From Glebionis coronaria (lineage: Eukaryota; Streptophyta; Magnoliopsida; Asterales; Asteraceae): a stretch of DNA of 64,000 nucleotides. Below the pieces are notes generated by a model. It made no database searches. It worked only from the letters and a program-made list of their open reading frames with translations, and was not told where the DNA came from. Both the position numbers and the translations under genes were made by a program. The DNA lies in contig CM046882.1 in the NCBI GenBank assembly GCA_025667525.1, positions 524,298,618 to 524,362,617 on the forward strand. The letters run 5' to 3'. Positions within the stretch are counted from its first letter, which is position 1; every line of letters starts with the position of its first letter. Shown here in pieces: positions 23,409 to 35,300 of this stretch.

Positions 23409-23735
23409 TCATCGTTTAAATGGGAAAATCATGGAAAAACCGAGATTTCCAAGGGAGGAAAATCTCTCCATGATAAAAGGTGAAACATACTCACTTAAGG
23501 AATACCCCAAGAAAAATCTACCTGGGTCAAACACATAATTTCCATCACGAAAGGAAATAAACCCCATGGTGGTAAAATCACACAAGTATAAGTCGAGTGG
23601 GGTATCCTTAGGCAACGATCTCTTAAAGGAAAGGGTGGTATGGTGATAGTAGAAGGTGTGTTAAGGTGAAAGCGTAGCTCCAAATCCCAAAATCCAAATC
23701 GTCTCACGAAAAAATCGTCAATCGTAACGAGATCG
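23409..23735 (-). pseudogene. Relic of acidic zinc-knuckle ORF (C-terminal end)
   Basis: Minus-strand frames around 23707-23409 encode a short segment ending in YVFDPGRF. This corresponds to the VFDPGI motif at the end of the ORF at 54237-55881. Almost the whole N-terminal part, including the cysteine motifs, is missing. The match is short, so homology is inferred mainly from position between primer site and the CCCCTACACTT tracts. Confidence 0.4.
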
Positions 23736-23737
23736 AT

Positions 23738-23752
23738 GCGACAGCGGCGCCA
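23738..23752 (-). promoter_or_regulatory. Primer-binding site, tRNA-Asp-like
   Basis: The minus strand reads TGGCGCCGCTGTCGC. The first nine bases match the site TGGCGCCGTTGCCGG seen at 54035, which is complementary to the 3' end of tRNA-Asp. Confidence 0.6.
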
Positions 23753-23859
23753 TTTTAATAACCATTTTTTAGCATATCTCGTTTTTCATCGACTCGACTC
23801 GAATTGATTAACAACTTTATCACAAAATTAATTGTTTTTGGTTAATTATAATTGCTTGG

Positions 23860-25370
23860 TATCTATTATCTAATTAAACTCAAAATGGGAAAAATATGTA
23901 GGCTAAGGAATATATAAATATAAAAGCGCAATTAATTCACATAAAATTATTCTAAAATGGAATATAAAATTAAAGTACAAATTTAGATCTAGATGCAACA
24001 AAAATAAACTATAATTAAGAAAATAATAATAAATCTAAATGCAAAATTAATCTAATGCAAGCACGTAATATCAAGTAATAGTGATAAAAATGAAATCACA
24101 AAGATAAACTTAAAAATAAGCGTAAAGCTTCAACCTTTTAATCTTGTTAATCTTTTTAGATGATAAAGCTACAAGCTTTATATACTAATAAGCTTAATAA
24201 TCACAAAAAGGTGTAAACTCTTTACTAATAATAAGCTTGTCTAAATGAAATCTAATTTCTAAACCTTTAAATCTATATTTTAGAACAATAATAATAACTA
24301 AAACTAATTAAACCGATTTTTATGAAAAAAATATAACTTTTTTGAAAACAATTTAAACTATAACGATCTAATTAATTAAACTAAAGCGATTAAGCTATAA
24401 AAATAAAAAGGAGAGAATTATGGTACCCGTGGTCTGTAGATAACGCTCTAAAACAACATCAACAAAATATGGCCCGTAAAGTACACGCCTCCCAAATCAA
24501 TACTAAAACTAAGTGTATCCCGGCCCGTAAAGTACACGGCCAACCAAATCAAACTCGAACCAAATTAATCAACCATATCAAACTAGAGTCAAATTTATCA
24601 ACCATAAACTCTCTACAAAACTTGATGAATCGATTCGCCAATATCACAAAAACACAAGAGGTTAGAACAATAATGAGCAACTATTAATATTCTATAAAGA
24701 GATTTAGATAAAACTAATAGATCTAAAATATTTTTTATATTTTATAAAAGTATTTTAAATTTTAAAGCTAAAAATTATAGATCTACTTAATCTGTTTAAA
24801 AAGCTAATAGATCTAAACTATTTTTTTATGACTTGTAAAAATATATTAATTTTTAAGCTTAACTTATAGATCTAAATTAATTAATATAAAAAACTAATAG
24901 ATCTAACTATATTTTTGGTTTTATAAAAGTATTTTTAATTTTTAAAACTTAAAACTAATAGATCTAAAAAAACTAATAGATAAAAACTAAAAGTACCTAA
25001 ATAAAAAGCTAGCTTATAAATAAGTTGTAAGCCTAAGCTTAGAACTTATGAGATTTAAAAAGCTAAAAAGCTAATTAAATAATTACTCCAACAATAAGCT
25101 AGATCTAGAAAAATAAGGCAACAATAAGCTTAAAATAAGCTTGTATATAAATCTAACTTATAAGGAAAAAATTATAAAAACTTATCCCAAATAATAAGCT
25201 AGATTATTAAGAAAATAAAAAGAAAGGAAGAAAGAGAATAAACTAAGAGAATAAGATAAAAGTTTATTTTTATTAATATGAAAAAGCTTAATTAATATGC
25301 TAATACAAGATTTGAAAGAAAAATACAAAACTTAAACTATGTGTAAAACTATAAAGAAAACTTGTCAAAA
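23860..25370. repeat. AT-rich LTR segment with AGATCT motif series
   Basis: AGATCT, usually within TAATAGATCTAAA or TATAGATCTA, recurs at about 23985, 24700, 24778, 24812, 24869, 24898, 24959 and 25093. Six copies fall in 24700-24965. GGCCCGTAAAGTACACG also occurs twice (about 24470 and 24522). No coding potential. Confidence 0.55.
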
Positions 25371-25387
25371 ATAAAGGGAGAGGGGGG

Positions 25388-25396
25388 CTTTATATA
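25388..25396 (-). promoter_or_regulatory. TATA box of minus-strand LTR
   Basis: TATATAAAG on the minus strand, followed downstream by CCCCCCTCTCCC. The G-box cluster lies 180-560 bp upstream in this sense. Confidence 0.5.
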
Positions 25397-25575
25397 GGCA
25401 GCCAACATGGGGGTATTTTAGTAATTTACTATCTCATTCTTAGCTTGGAAGATACGCCTATGAGGTGCCAGCTATTCTTCATTTCATTGTTTTTAACGAA
25501 TTCTTCTAGAAACTTAATCATGCGTGCATTGATTGGGCCAGACACACGCTCATTCTTCATTGTTTTCATCGAACT

Positions 25576-25951
25576 GCCACGTGGCACTCTCCCATAGGCC
25601 AGCCGCCGCTGACAAGTCTGCAGACCTGCCACCTCGTACTGACGTGGCGGCTCCGCCGCCACGTGTCATCACCCTATTGGCCAGCCGCCACTGTTCCTCT
25701 GCCACCTCGTACTGGCCGCCTTTCTCTGACCTCGTACATGCACAGTATTAATGATATGTCACAGTATTAATGATATGTCAGTGACACGTGACGCGCTGGC
25801 ATTCGCCAGCCGCCGCCACGTGTAGTTGACGTCATCGTTGACGTCAGGTGGTCTGGGTCGGTTCTGAACTGGTCTAGTCCGGTTCTGAACCGGTCTGGTC
25901 TGGTTCTGGTTCGGGTCGGCCACGTGGACCATTAAGGTGGTGCCACGTGGC
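25576..25951. promoter_or_regulatory. Dense ACGT-core (G-box / TGACGTCA) cluster
   Basis: CACGTG occurs at 25578, 25660, 25785, 25817, 25921 and 25944. The palindrome TGACGTCA occurs at 25827 and 25839, and TGACGTGG at 25640. One more CACGTG lies at 26132. These are the classic binding sites of plant bZIP (ABF/TGA) and bHLH (PIF/MYC) factors. The block is GC-rich in an AT-rich LTR and includes an approximately 81 bp imperfect duplication (GGCCAGCCGCC at 25598 and 25679; TGCCACCTCGTACTG at 25627 and 25700). Confidence 0.7.
25742..25779. repeat. Perfect tandem 19-mer duplication
   Basis: ACAGTATTAATGATATGTC occurs twice back to back (25742-25760, 25761-25779) inside the G-box cluster. Confidence 0.9.
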
Positions 25952-26026
25952 ATTGAGTATATATTCCCAGCCTTTGGCCAGCGCCAGGAATCGAACTCAA
26001 CTCATTTGGCTCGCGTCTTAGGCAAC

Positions 26027-26058
26027 GAGAGTCTGCCAATTGTGTCAAGCAGACTCTC
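26027..26058. repeat. Perfect 10 bp stem-loop
   Basis: GAGAGTCTGC (26027-26036) and GCAGACTCTC (26049-26058) flank a 12-base loop. A tRNA B-box-like GTTCGATTCC reads on the minus strand at about 25987-25996, so the block may be a tRNA-derived insertion. Confidence 0.6.
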
Positions 26059-26857
26059 AAGTTTATATATGCAACAAATATTATATGACCCCTTTCATGG
26101 CTTGGTTTTGACTGGTGAGTTTACCATCTTGCACGTGCTGCTATTCACATATTTAATAGGATTAGTTTCGCTATTGCTAAAGGAGTGGGAGCTCAGATAG
26201 TATCTCGGCTACCCACTAACTTTTTGTAAATCCTATTATTCTAATAAAATGTTGATTTTAAATTTTTTTAAAAAAATAATAATAGTAATAATAATAATAA
26301 TATACGAAAAATTATTTATATTTTTATAAAAACTTTATTTTCTTTTTATATTTATTAATTTTCGAAAATATAATTTTATTTATATTATTTATTTTATTTA
26401 AATATTAAAAACTATTTATTTAATTTAAAAACTTAATAAACTTTAAAAATTCATAAAAAGCAAACCGTAAGGAGTTACGACGTGAGGTCGGAACCGTTGG
26501 CTTTGTAATTTTGTGCTCTTCAATGTGGTTTATTAGTGGATGACTTTGGAGATTGGCAAAAATGGTCCTTGTTGTAAAATCTTCATCAAATCTTCATCTT
26601 TAGCCCTCCAAACTTCATTCTTTTGGCACTTTTTGGTCCTTTGACTTTATCTTTGACTTTGTCTTCGACAAATGACTTTGAAATCCCGTGTTTTCTTTCC
26701 TTTTGATCTTTTGTACTTATTTCACAACAAAAACACAAACCACGCATAATTCCGACAGTTACGATATTAATTACATTTGGTCTCGTTTTTCATTGTTTTA
26801 AGTGGTAAAAGGATAAGTGTTTACACACTTATTAATTATCATTACGGAGACTCTGAT

Positions 26858-27200
26858 AATAGACTCCAAGCTTCATAGAAAGATTTAACATTTCATTATA
26901 AGTAAAATCGTGTGGATAAATCTCACTAAGTTTCACTAACTTTCATACACTAAATTCTGAAAATGAATCATGTGAACTCAAAGCCACCATATAGTCTAGT
27001 AAATCGGTTTTTCCCTCACTAAAACGATCTCCAAACTCTTGAATGCATGTCCATAATCGTGTTGAAAATATCAACCTCAAAATAATGTTGAAATGCAATC
27101 TTATCCCTTAAATATCTTGAATAAAATTTTGGCATATTTACCATCTCAGTATCATGCTTGCCAGAAAATGAAACTATATTTTTCATCTGTTGTAAACTAC
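26858..27200 (-). pseudogene. hAT-type transposase fragment (TTF zinc-finger/DUF4371 class)
   Basis: Reading the minus strand in shifting frames gives segments resembling the C-terminal part of hAT-derived TTF-type zinc-finger proteins: DMHSRV then EFGDRFSEGKTDLLDYMVAL, SSHDSFSEF, then KLSEIYPHDFTYNEML. Spacing and order fit the family, but stops and frameshifts are frequent and the N-terminal zinc finger is absent. It borders the start of the long LTR at 26835, which may have inserted into it. The assignment is from recalled motifs. Confidence 0.45.
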
Positions 27201-28020
27201 TGATTAATCATGAGGAAAAAAAGGCTGAATATTTTTAACAAAATGTTAAAGGGCTTTTGACATGTAAAAAAATGGAGTTGGTGTTTTTTAATTTTAATTT
27301 AGATTACCTAACCGTGCTTTTATTAAACTTCGAGTTTATATTTTTGTTTATCAATAATCTAATTACATAACACTAGATACGTATTTCGAGTCACCGGATG
27401 CAAGCACTTAATGTGTATTTAAGGAAAATTAATATTTATTTTAAATTAACACTCATAAGTGTTTTTGGACTCCGAAAACCCACCTGTCCTGTCTTGTCCT
27501 TCTTATGTTAGATGGTGATACTCGGATGATGAGAAATCGCGTGTTTTGCGTGAAGATATTTTTCCCTTGGTTTAGAGAATGGTGTTTTTTGGACTTCGAA
27601 TAGGGCTCCAAAGAATCGTTTTCATGGGTCAATTGGTAGGGAAGAAGCCAGGACCTAATATGATGGGTGTACAAACGCTTTTAATCTTAATATAACATAG
27701 TTAAAAGATAATTAAGACAAATAGTCTAACCATTTTTTGATGTACCAGGTGCATTTTAGATTCATTTTGGAAAAATCGATGTTTGTTTTAAAAATTAACA
27801 CTACATAAAAGAATTCATAGGTGTCTCAGACACCCACAAGACACTCCTGGTTTTATCCCTGCCAATTGAATTCTTCTCCCTGATAAGCTTTTAGATACTT
27901 AATTTTCTTTTGTTTTCATGTTTTTTGGTGTTTTCTTTTGTGTAGGTTCTCCTCCTTGAAGGCTGGAGCCCCTTTATTTTTTATTTTTTTTACTTGATGG
28001 TCATACTTGTTAGAATAGTT
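27201..28020. other. Intergenic, nothing recognised
   Basis: AT-rich sequence with only short frames and no terminal repeats or RNA gene signals that I could support. Confidence 0.5.
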
Positions 28021-28023
28021 TTA

Positions 28024-28655
28024 GGGTGCGTTTGGTTTCTTACTAAGAATCACTATCGGTATGATTTTGATAAGAGGATGGTATGAAATCAAATATATGA
28101 ATGTCATTTCTTTCGTTTGGTAGAAATTTTAAGGTATGACTATCAAATAAAAATAGGGCTCATTTTATATTAAAATGATATTTAAATATTATAAATTTTG
28201 TAAGCACACTATCACATTTATAAAAATATATTTAAAAAAAATGGAAATTTTTTTTTGGTCTTACGAGAATGGAGTGAGAAAAGTCACCATCTCTCCCTCC
28301 TATGAGTTTATCACTATCATTACAATATTTGATTTCTGAATAATTAACTAAACATTTAGGGTGTGTTTAGGATTCTTAGGAGCTGGAGCGGATTGCTGGA
28401 ACGGGTTGCTGGAGCATGTAGCTTGAGTTTATTTCACATGCTACTTTAACTAGCATGCTATTTATGAGCTTATTTTTTTAACAAGCTCCCTCAAGTTCTG
28501 TCAACCAAACGACCTTTATATTTAATAATAGCTTATTTTTATAAATAATAAGCTAAAAATACGATAAGATTTGATAAGCTCACACGCTAAACATAGTATT
28601 AGAAAGAGTTTGATTGCGATTGTTTGATTTCCATACATAGATACCAAACACACCC
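28024..28655. mobile_element. Tourist-like (PIF/Harbinger) MITE
   Basis: The ends GGGTGCGTTTGGT and ACCAAACACACCC are inverted repeats, flanked on both sides by TTA (28021-28023 and 28656-28658), the PIF/Harbinger target duplication. The interior has no transposase. A second GGGTGTGTTTAGG start at about 28359 and a matching CTAAACATAG end near 28590 suggest another small element nested within it. Confidence 0.65.
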
Positions 28656-28658
28656 TTA

Positions 28659-29790
28659 GTTTTTTACTAACATTCATGATATCAGTTTCCACGACTCTTG
28701 CATATAGTAGGTAGGAGTCTTAATATACTCATCTTAATTAGCAGGTGTCGTGTTGTCTTTGTCTACTATCAATGTGAACAAACACAACCTAACTTTATGT
28801 CACTTTAATATATGTCAACGTGACCACATTTAACCATTAATTGAAAAAAAATAAGAGTTCTAATCTTCGTTTTATATTTTCTTCTAACTTGTTTTTAGAT
28901 GTTCTTTTGTTTCTAGTGTAATAACGTTAAAAAATAACTATTTTTTGTGGTGTGTAGGTCTAAACCATAAAGATGTGCATTGTCGTGAACTAAGACATAG
29001 ATGACTAAATCACAGCCAAATTTCTTTTATTAGAAAAAGGAGCAAGAATCATTGTGTACAATAGGTTTGATATTCGTCTGGTTCGGTTAAAACCATTTCA
29101 ACGGGTGGTAATACTCCAAGTCTATATATTTGTTTGAACAACTTTTTTCCATAACGATCGAGTATAATTTTTGTTCGACTGACCACGTGAAAACCAATTC
29201 TCGAACAAATCAAACTAATACCATATCAAAATGAAATGATCAAAACAAAACCAAAAAGAATATATTTATCGAGATGAAACGACCAAATAAAACCTCAAGG
29301 ATGATATTTCTTGTACCATAAACCGAGAATCAAACCACCCTTTACTCACTTAAGGCTAAAGGTGTTTGATAGAGTGGAAAGAAAACATGAGAAAAGAGTA
29401 AATAATAGTTTAATTTTATATTTTTATAAGAATATTTTTTTTATTTGTAGGTTTTTCTTTTGTCTGTTATTTATTGATTTACTCATTCTCCAAGTGTAAA
29501 AGGATATTTTTATGTTGTTGATTTGGTGATCAATATTTTTATCTTAGATCTGTTGTTCTCAATTCAGTTTTCTAATTATATCAAAAGTGCACATAAACAA
29601 TTTGACCAAATCTATTTCAAAAAATGTCAAATTATGTACAAAACAATATAAAAAGAGTACACAACAATAAACCATATTCCCAATACACATTGATGTGTGT
29701 GAATATGTAACATAAATATAGTACGTGTTGACTTTTTCACAAGCCCCCCAATACGACTTCTTCACATTCACAGCCACCTCTCTTTAATAA
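28659..29790. other. Intergenic, nothing recognised
   Basis: About 1.1 kb upstream of the Stowaway MITE and the DUF3511 gene. It may contain the distal promoter of that gene. The 62-codon frame at 29311 is not convincing. Confidence 0.5.
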
Positions 29791-29792
29791 TA

Positions 29793-30074
29793 CTCCCTCC
29801 GTCCCAAAATTATAGTCCACGTTTCCTTTTTGGGTTGTCCCAAATTAACTGTCCATTTCTAAAACTTCTAAATATAGGTATGTATTTTAGATCAAGATTA
29901 CTAGATTACCCTTAATTGAAATCATAATTACAAACTTTAAAAAGGTTTTAAATTAATTAGTTAAGGGTAGAACTGTCTTTCTGCAAAAAGTAAGAGAGAA
30001 AAAGCTGAAAAGGTGGTACTTTTCTAAAACTGTGTGTTTTTTGTCGGGGGACAATAATTTTGGGACGGAGGGAG
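29793..30074. mobile_element. Stowaway-like (Tc1/mariner) MITE
   Basis: The termini start with CTCCCTCCGTCCCAAAATTA on both ends (29793-29817 and the reverse complement of 30050-30074; 24 of 25 positions match). They are flanked by TA (29791-29792 and 30075-30076). The length is 282 bp. It lies only 53 bp before the start codon of the DUF3511 gene. Confidence 0.9.
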
Positions 30075-30129
30075 TATCACTTCTCCCTCAAAATCCAACC
30101 CATAACCATTTTTTCTCCATTTTCCCAAA

Positions 30130-30483
30130 ATGACCCATTACAGATCAAGCTCTTACAACAACATGCAACTAGACACATACAACAATGAACTTGATCACCC
30201 ACCACCACCACCACCTCGTGACTTTAGATCATATAGTGTTTCTTACAAATCAAATATGGATATAGTTGTTGCAAGTAAGAATGATTTCAAGCTCAAAAAA
30301 GGCAAGTCTACTAATGGCTCCATGTCCAAATCATGGAGGTTTAGTAGTGATCCAGAGTTTCAAAGGAAGAAAAGAGTTGCTGGATATAAAGTTTTTAGTG
30401 TTGAAGGGAAACTTAAAGGAGGGTTTAGGAAGAGTTTTAGGTGGATTAAGGATAAGTACACTAATGTTGTGTATGGACACTGA
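30130..30483 (+). CDS. DUF3511 family small protein
   Basis: An intact single-exon gene of 117 codons. The product is small and basic with no signal peptide or membrane segment visible. Family features in order are a Pro run (PPPPPP, residues about 24-29), the conserved FRSYSVSY (about 32-39), LKKGKS with SKSWRF (about 54-70), and the conserved C-terminal block DPEFQRKKRVAGYKVFSVEG plus GGFRKSFRWIKDKYTNVVYG. Length and motif order fit plant DUF3511 proteins, whose biochemical role is unknown. The start is set by the first ATG, preceded by a CT-rich 5' UTR-like leader. A Stowaway MITE occupies the proximal promoter. Codon use and the absence of lesions point to a living gene. The next gene (ABCI12-like) converges on it. 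Confidence 0.88.
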   Translation: MTHYRSSSYNNMQLDTYNNELDHPPPPPPRDFRSYSVSYKSNMDIVVASKNDFKLKKGKSTNGSMSKSWRFSSDPEFQRKKRVAGYKVFSVEGKLKGGFRKSFRWIKDKYTNVVYGH

Positions 30484-30727
30484 TTATCTGATTATTGCGA
30501 TATCAAACAAAATGTTAAGATGGGGTTATATTTTATTGTTTTAAGGTACAATAATTGTCTTGGCATATTTTGTACAATTCTAGTTATCTCAATGGCAAAA
30601 TACAACTTTGTTTATCTTGATTTTGTTTTTTTTTAATGTGCATCTCTGTGAATTTTGATTCTTTGTGATTCTTGTTAGTTTTTGTGTTTATATTGCGCAT
30701 AAGTGACCAAAAGGGTTTTGTTTTGTG

Positions 30728-30800
30728 TGGCGGTGAGCTCAAATCCCGTGGATCAGTCGGCCAAAAGGTCGGAAACCATGGTTAGCCAGAGAAAAATAAA
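30728..30800 (+). mobile_element. tRNA-derived SINE, 3' fragment
   Basis: GTGTGGCGGTGAGCTCAAATCCCGTGGAT and the following CAGTCGGCCAA...AACCATGGTTA match, with differences, the 3' body of the complete SINE at 40851-41082. Confidence 0.6.
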
Positions 30801-31781
30801 GGGTCTTTGGTCTAGTGTGTGGTACCCATGAGATAGTTTTGTCCCTAACTGAGAGTGTTCAGTGTTGTGAGTTTTTAAGTCCTGCGACAACAGTCATATC
30901 GTTTAAATTGTGTGCATAAGATGGATTGGGGTAAATTTGAGTCATGGAGGCTGCTTGTCGCAGTGGGACACAATTGCAGCCAGGAACGCCCTAATCATGT
31001 AAATCCCGTGTTTATTTTGTTTACTCCTAATGTGCAGGGGTATGCTTTGTGTTATCACTTATCATTATGCTAATAATCTGATTTAATGATGTATCGTAGC
31101 ACTTAATGTTGTATTTCTTGTATCGAGAATAACAAATACTTCTAAAGGGAAATTATCAGTGTTGCTAGCAGCAGTGCAGCACCTCGTTGCAATTTTAACC
31201 TCTCTTTTGGTCTATATATTACCCTGTTATTTACTTCTCGGTCAGAGTATACGCTGGTCATTTCCCTAGTTTAGGTATTCTCAACAATATTGTTACCGTA
31301 ACTTGTCAATTTCAGGTTTCAAAAGACCTATAGTTTTACTGCATTGCTGTTTCAGGCGCGTTTGGTAGACATAATTTTAAGGCCTTTGAGGTGTTAAGAT
31401 TTGTTGTAAGTTGTAACAATGGTTAGATTTTCAGTTGTGAGCTATAAACGATGGATATCTATGACTCTGTTACGCAAGCAAAACCTTGAGTGTAACTAAC
31501 GACCTCCTGGATTCGGTGAAAATTTGGTTTCGCAAACTCATTTTTCAAACTGAACCGATCAAAGTTGCACAATTTCAAATGGAAGATTCAAAGGTATAAA
31601 TGGCGTGCAAATTTGGATAGCTAGTTATTGTTGACTTGCTGATGCATTCATTTAGTTTGTTCATACAAGAATTTGAAAATTGTATTTTTGACAAGGTAAT
31701 TTCTTTGAAAAATGATGCATTCATTTAGTTTGTCACCACAGGTTTATCCACAATATAGTAAAGCTTTTCTCATTTTCTTTG

Positions 31782-31850
31782 TCCTGGTAACCATGGTTTC
31801 TGACTTCTTGGCCGACCAATACACGGAGTTTGAACCCACCGGCACACATA
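31782..31850 (-). mobile_element. tRNA-derived SINE, 3' fragment
   Basis: The plus strand reads GGTAACCATGGTTTCTGACT then TTGAACCCACCGGCACACA, matching the plus-strand view of the SINE at 40870-40935. Confidence 0.65.
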
Positions 31851-32313
31851 AGCTTTTCTCATTTAACAAGACCCCTGTCAATTTATTGCAATCATGTCCT
31901 AAACAAGCATCACAAGTGTCTAAAATCGGCATTTTAACCCTCAAAACATAAATTTATACTGTAATTGAATAGATATGAAGGGGGGGAAAGTCTATTACAG
32001 TTGAAAGTTGAAACAGGTTGCAACTCCATTTCTTGGGAAAAAAATTACAAGAGTAAACCCTATTTGCTTATCCATAATCAAGGAGCGCTGCTAAGTTGCT
32101 ACAACCATTCGTCTTGTGTAATTTTCACAAGGCTCTTACTTTAGTCAGATGGATATAAAGTACATTCAGTCTACCATTGTTTTATTTGGATTGATTCAAA
32201 ATGGACAAATGCCTATACTCCCAAACCAAAACGGGTTAATATACCTAAAATGAATTTTCACCGTCATAACTGAAACCAGAATGACTTGATACCTAATATA
32301 GTGGCTTATAGCC

Positions 32314-35300
32314 TCAGACAAGAATGTACTCGGACAAAGCGGCAGCACCTATAAGTCCAACAAGTGTCATTACGGATACAATGTTTGCGATTGGTGCAGA
32401 AGAAGCCGATGAGAAGTAAATCTTGTGGGAGCTGCTGTCACCCCTGAACCCTCTCACGGTCATTGCCTGTAAAATCGCACAACATATATTTAGAGAGTGT
32501 TTGGGACTGCTTATTAAGTGTTTCTATGGTTATCATTTAAGGATATACGCAGCTTGAGTGATCGGGTAAAACTGCTTATCTGTTCAAACATATACGCAGT
32601 TTTGAGTATCTGGATGAAACTGCTTATCCGTTTATTATAGAGCAGATGAGAGCAGCAGGTTTATATTTAAGCAGATAAGCAGTTTGGAATAAGTAATCCC
32701 AAACACCCCCTAAGTATATACTAATACTATCCATTCTACCTAAGTCAATATAATGCATTTTGATATGTCCGACTATTGATCAAATTATCAAAATGATGAC
32801 GAAGATACAAGTCAAGAAAAATATTTCAAACCTGGGTTATCTGCTCTGCATGATTAAATATATTTTTGAAGATACGGCGGATGTACGTAAAGAATACTGC
32901 AATTTCACACAACATACATTAAAGTGAGAAATGGACTAATTTCTTGAACTCTCAGCTGTATGCAAATCATAAAGATAATTACTTTTTAAATAAAGATCAA
33001 TACGGGGGATGATATCATTGAGTTGATTACTATTTACCTTCAACTGTCTCCATTGTAGCCAGCTGTTGCCAATTTATCCTCCGAGATACAATCCCCAGTG
33101 CAACAATCCGGACCTATAATGAGTGCATATAACACTGAGTCTACTATATAGATTAACAAAATAAAGATAAACAGCTAAATCCCGCTCACCTCATCAAAGA
33201 CTAGGTTGATAAATCTTAATGATAATAGAAGAGTGAGAATAACTTCATCAACGGGGACACCAATGTACTTTAAAGGCTTCATAAACCATTGTAGACCAAA
33301 CGCAAGTTGTTCCGGTGTAGTAGTTGTCAAGCAAAGACTTGCACTTTGAAAAACCTACAAAAAATGATCATTTTTCATTTCGGGGATCTTTGGATGTAAG
33401 TTATTGCAATAATCAGCTTTTATAGTTTGGATAAAATAAGACTGATGTTGATCATCTACTTATATAAGGGTCAAATAATCAGGAACGCACGTGAAAACAA
33501 ATGATTGTTACAGAAATTTATAGTTATTCGCAAGAAATTGTCATACTTTATATTAGAATCATGAAATGCATCAGCAATATAACACTCAAACAACTAATCA
33601 ATCTATTATTCGAGATCACATAATTAGCTTTAAAACACAAATCGAACCAGACACAACTGGACGGACTACTACTCTTGTTATTTATTTGACAGTTTGTCAT
33701 GCTAGTCCGTTTTCTGTAAAACAAACTCCTGCTTATGAATGCAATGATCTCGTATCCGAACTCGTCTTGTAAATACTGGCAGAATATCTATCTACCTAAA
33801 CATAAGAACAAAATTCTTTAAAATAAATAAAAACTTACGCTGAAAGTTAAGCAAGCAGACGTGCTAGCCACAGACAAGCCTTTTCTTGTAAGCTGCAACG
33901 GTCCTAGTTTAAACAGGAGATACGAATATCCATCATAAGATGGTGGTATACTCGGCAACCCCATCATTGGAGGCGGTGGAGTTCTTGATTGAACCACCAT
34001 AGGAAGAGTATCTGAACCGAGCCCCAACATTAGAAATAATATCCCCGATAATAGGGCCACTCTTCCCAGTTGATCCTACAAACAGTATTTGGGAGTTCCC
34101 CTGCATTAGCAAACTACTATCTTCAAAAAGAGAACTCGAAAAAGAATATCAATTAGCAATACAAATAAGGTGATGCATACCGTCCAAACTTGTCTCGGGA
34201 GTATCCAAACGGATAATAGACCGAGAAATGTGATTAATCCAAAACGCATGTATATATGAGACCTTGCTGGTAAAACAACTAAGACCAGAAGCCATGCCTG
34301 CACAAATGAGAAGTATATAATATTACACACATAAATATGTACACTGCTGAAAGGAATGAAAGTAAACAATTGCAGCTTTCAATTGAAAAGGTCAAGTTGC
34401 ATTGCATCGTGAAAATGATGACACCTGTGTTAAAAAAAGCGCGCCTGAGGCGTGACTGAGGCTGATGCACACCCCTATTGCATCGGACACCCTGAGGCAA
34501 TGCAATTACGGGATGCGTGGTGAGGCGCACGCATTGGGCACGCATCAGCTAAAGTGTGCATCGGTGCTTTATTGCGCATCATGTACTTAGGCATTATAAA
34601 GTGAATTTGGTCTTAGTCATATGTATTGGGCTTTTTCTTAATGAGCTTTTCTTTTTAAAATAGGGTCAATTTGACCAATTATAATAAATAAATCACATAT
34701 ATGATAACACTTCCGAAGATTTTGGTAATATTTATGTATTCTATCGAATGGAATCGTGAACTATGAAAATCCATGGTATATTTTGATCGTAAATTTGGTA
34801 TTTTTGTGTTTTGTGTATTGCATATAATTTATAAGTATTTTTTTATAAGACTGTCGCCTCGGGTACGTGATGCACGCGCTTTCGCCTCGGCGCCTCGCGC
34901 CTCGCGCCTCGGCTTTTTGACCCTCGACGCCTCGGCGCGCTTCGCGCTTTTTAAAACCCAGGATGACACCTGATAGGTAATGTATATAAAGTAGGGAAAC
35001 TAATACAGATCTATAGAATGTTGCTAATGAAGCATGCCCCCTATGGTATATGTGATACACTCCTACAGTTGTATATATTAGCGACTAGAGCCAAAATACC
35101 AGTCAGTTGTTCGACGTTATAGCTGTGAACACACAAATAGCATAGAATTAGCTTACCTTCTAATGCCAATGTTAGTTCAAGTAATCTCTACTATAATCAA
35201 TAATTTCACGATATTGAAACCATCCCCTAACCAGCACCAAAGTGGCCTAGTGGTCAGGCACCTATGTCCTCACGAGAGGTCTAAGGTTCAAACTACATGT

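Larger units (their letters stand above)
22396..26835 (-). mobile_element. Tat/Athila-like LTR element, minus strand, internally deleted
   Basis: Reading leftward there is a long LTR (26835 to 23753), a tRNA-Asp-type primer site (23752-23738), a shortened internal region and a cut at 22395 where the gypsy 3' LTR ends. Parts of the interior (for example the motif at 22615-22680 and CCCCTACACTT tracts near 23010, 23070 and 23305) match, in reverse complement, the 3' internal region of the elements at 50774-52407 and 56270-57902. No gag-pol is present, and only a relic of the acidic ORF remains. Confidence 0.7.
23753..26835 (-). mobile_element. Long LTR of minus-strand Tat/Athila-like element
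   Basis: The start at 26835 (minus) reads TAATAAGTGTGTAAACACTT, like the LTR starting at 46309 (minus), and is followed by the family's GCGTGGTTTGTGTTTTTGTTGTG block (about 26750). A TATA box lies at 25396-25388 on the minus strand. The 3.1 kb size exceeds that of related LTRs (about 1.6-1.8 kb). A GC-rich block at 25530-26215 and an AT-rich block at 26215-26480 may be nested insertions. Confidence 0.55.
30484..32313. other. Intergenic region between convergent genes
   Basis: It holds the 3' flanks of both genes and two SINE fragments (listed separately). No further coding sequence is supported; the 79- and 66-codon frames near 31712-31951 overlap a SINE fragment. Confidence 0.6.

Noticed and set aside
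25937..26200. 87-codon plus-strand ORF next to the G-box cluster and a TATA-like TATATA at 25958
   Set aside because: No recognisable domain; the segment holds a reverse tRNA-like box and a hairpin and lies in an LTR, so a protein gene is not supported.
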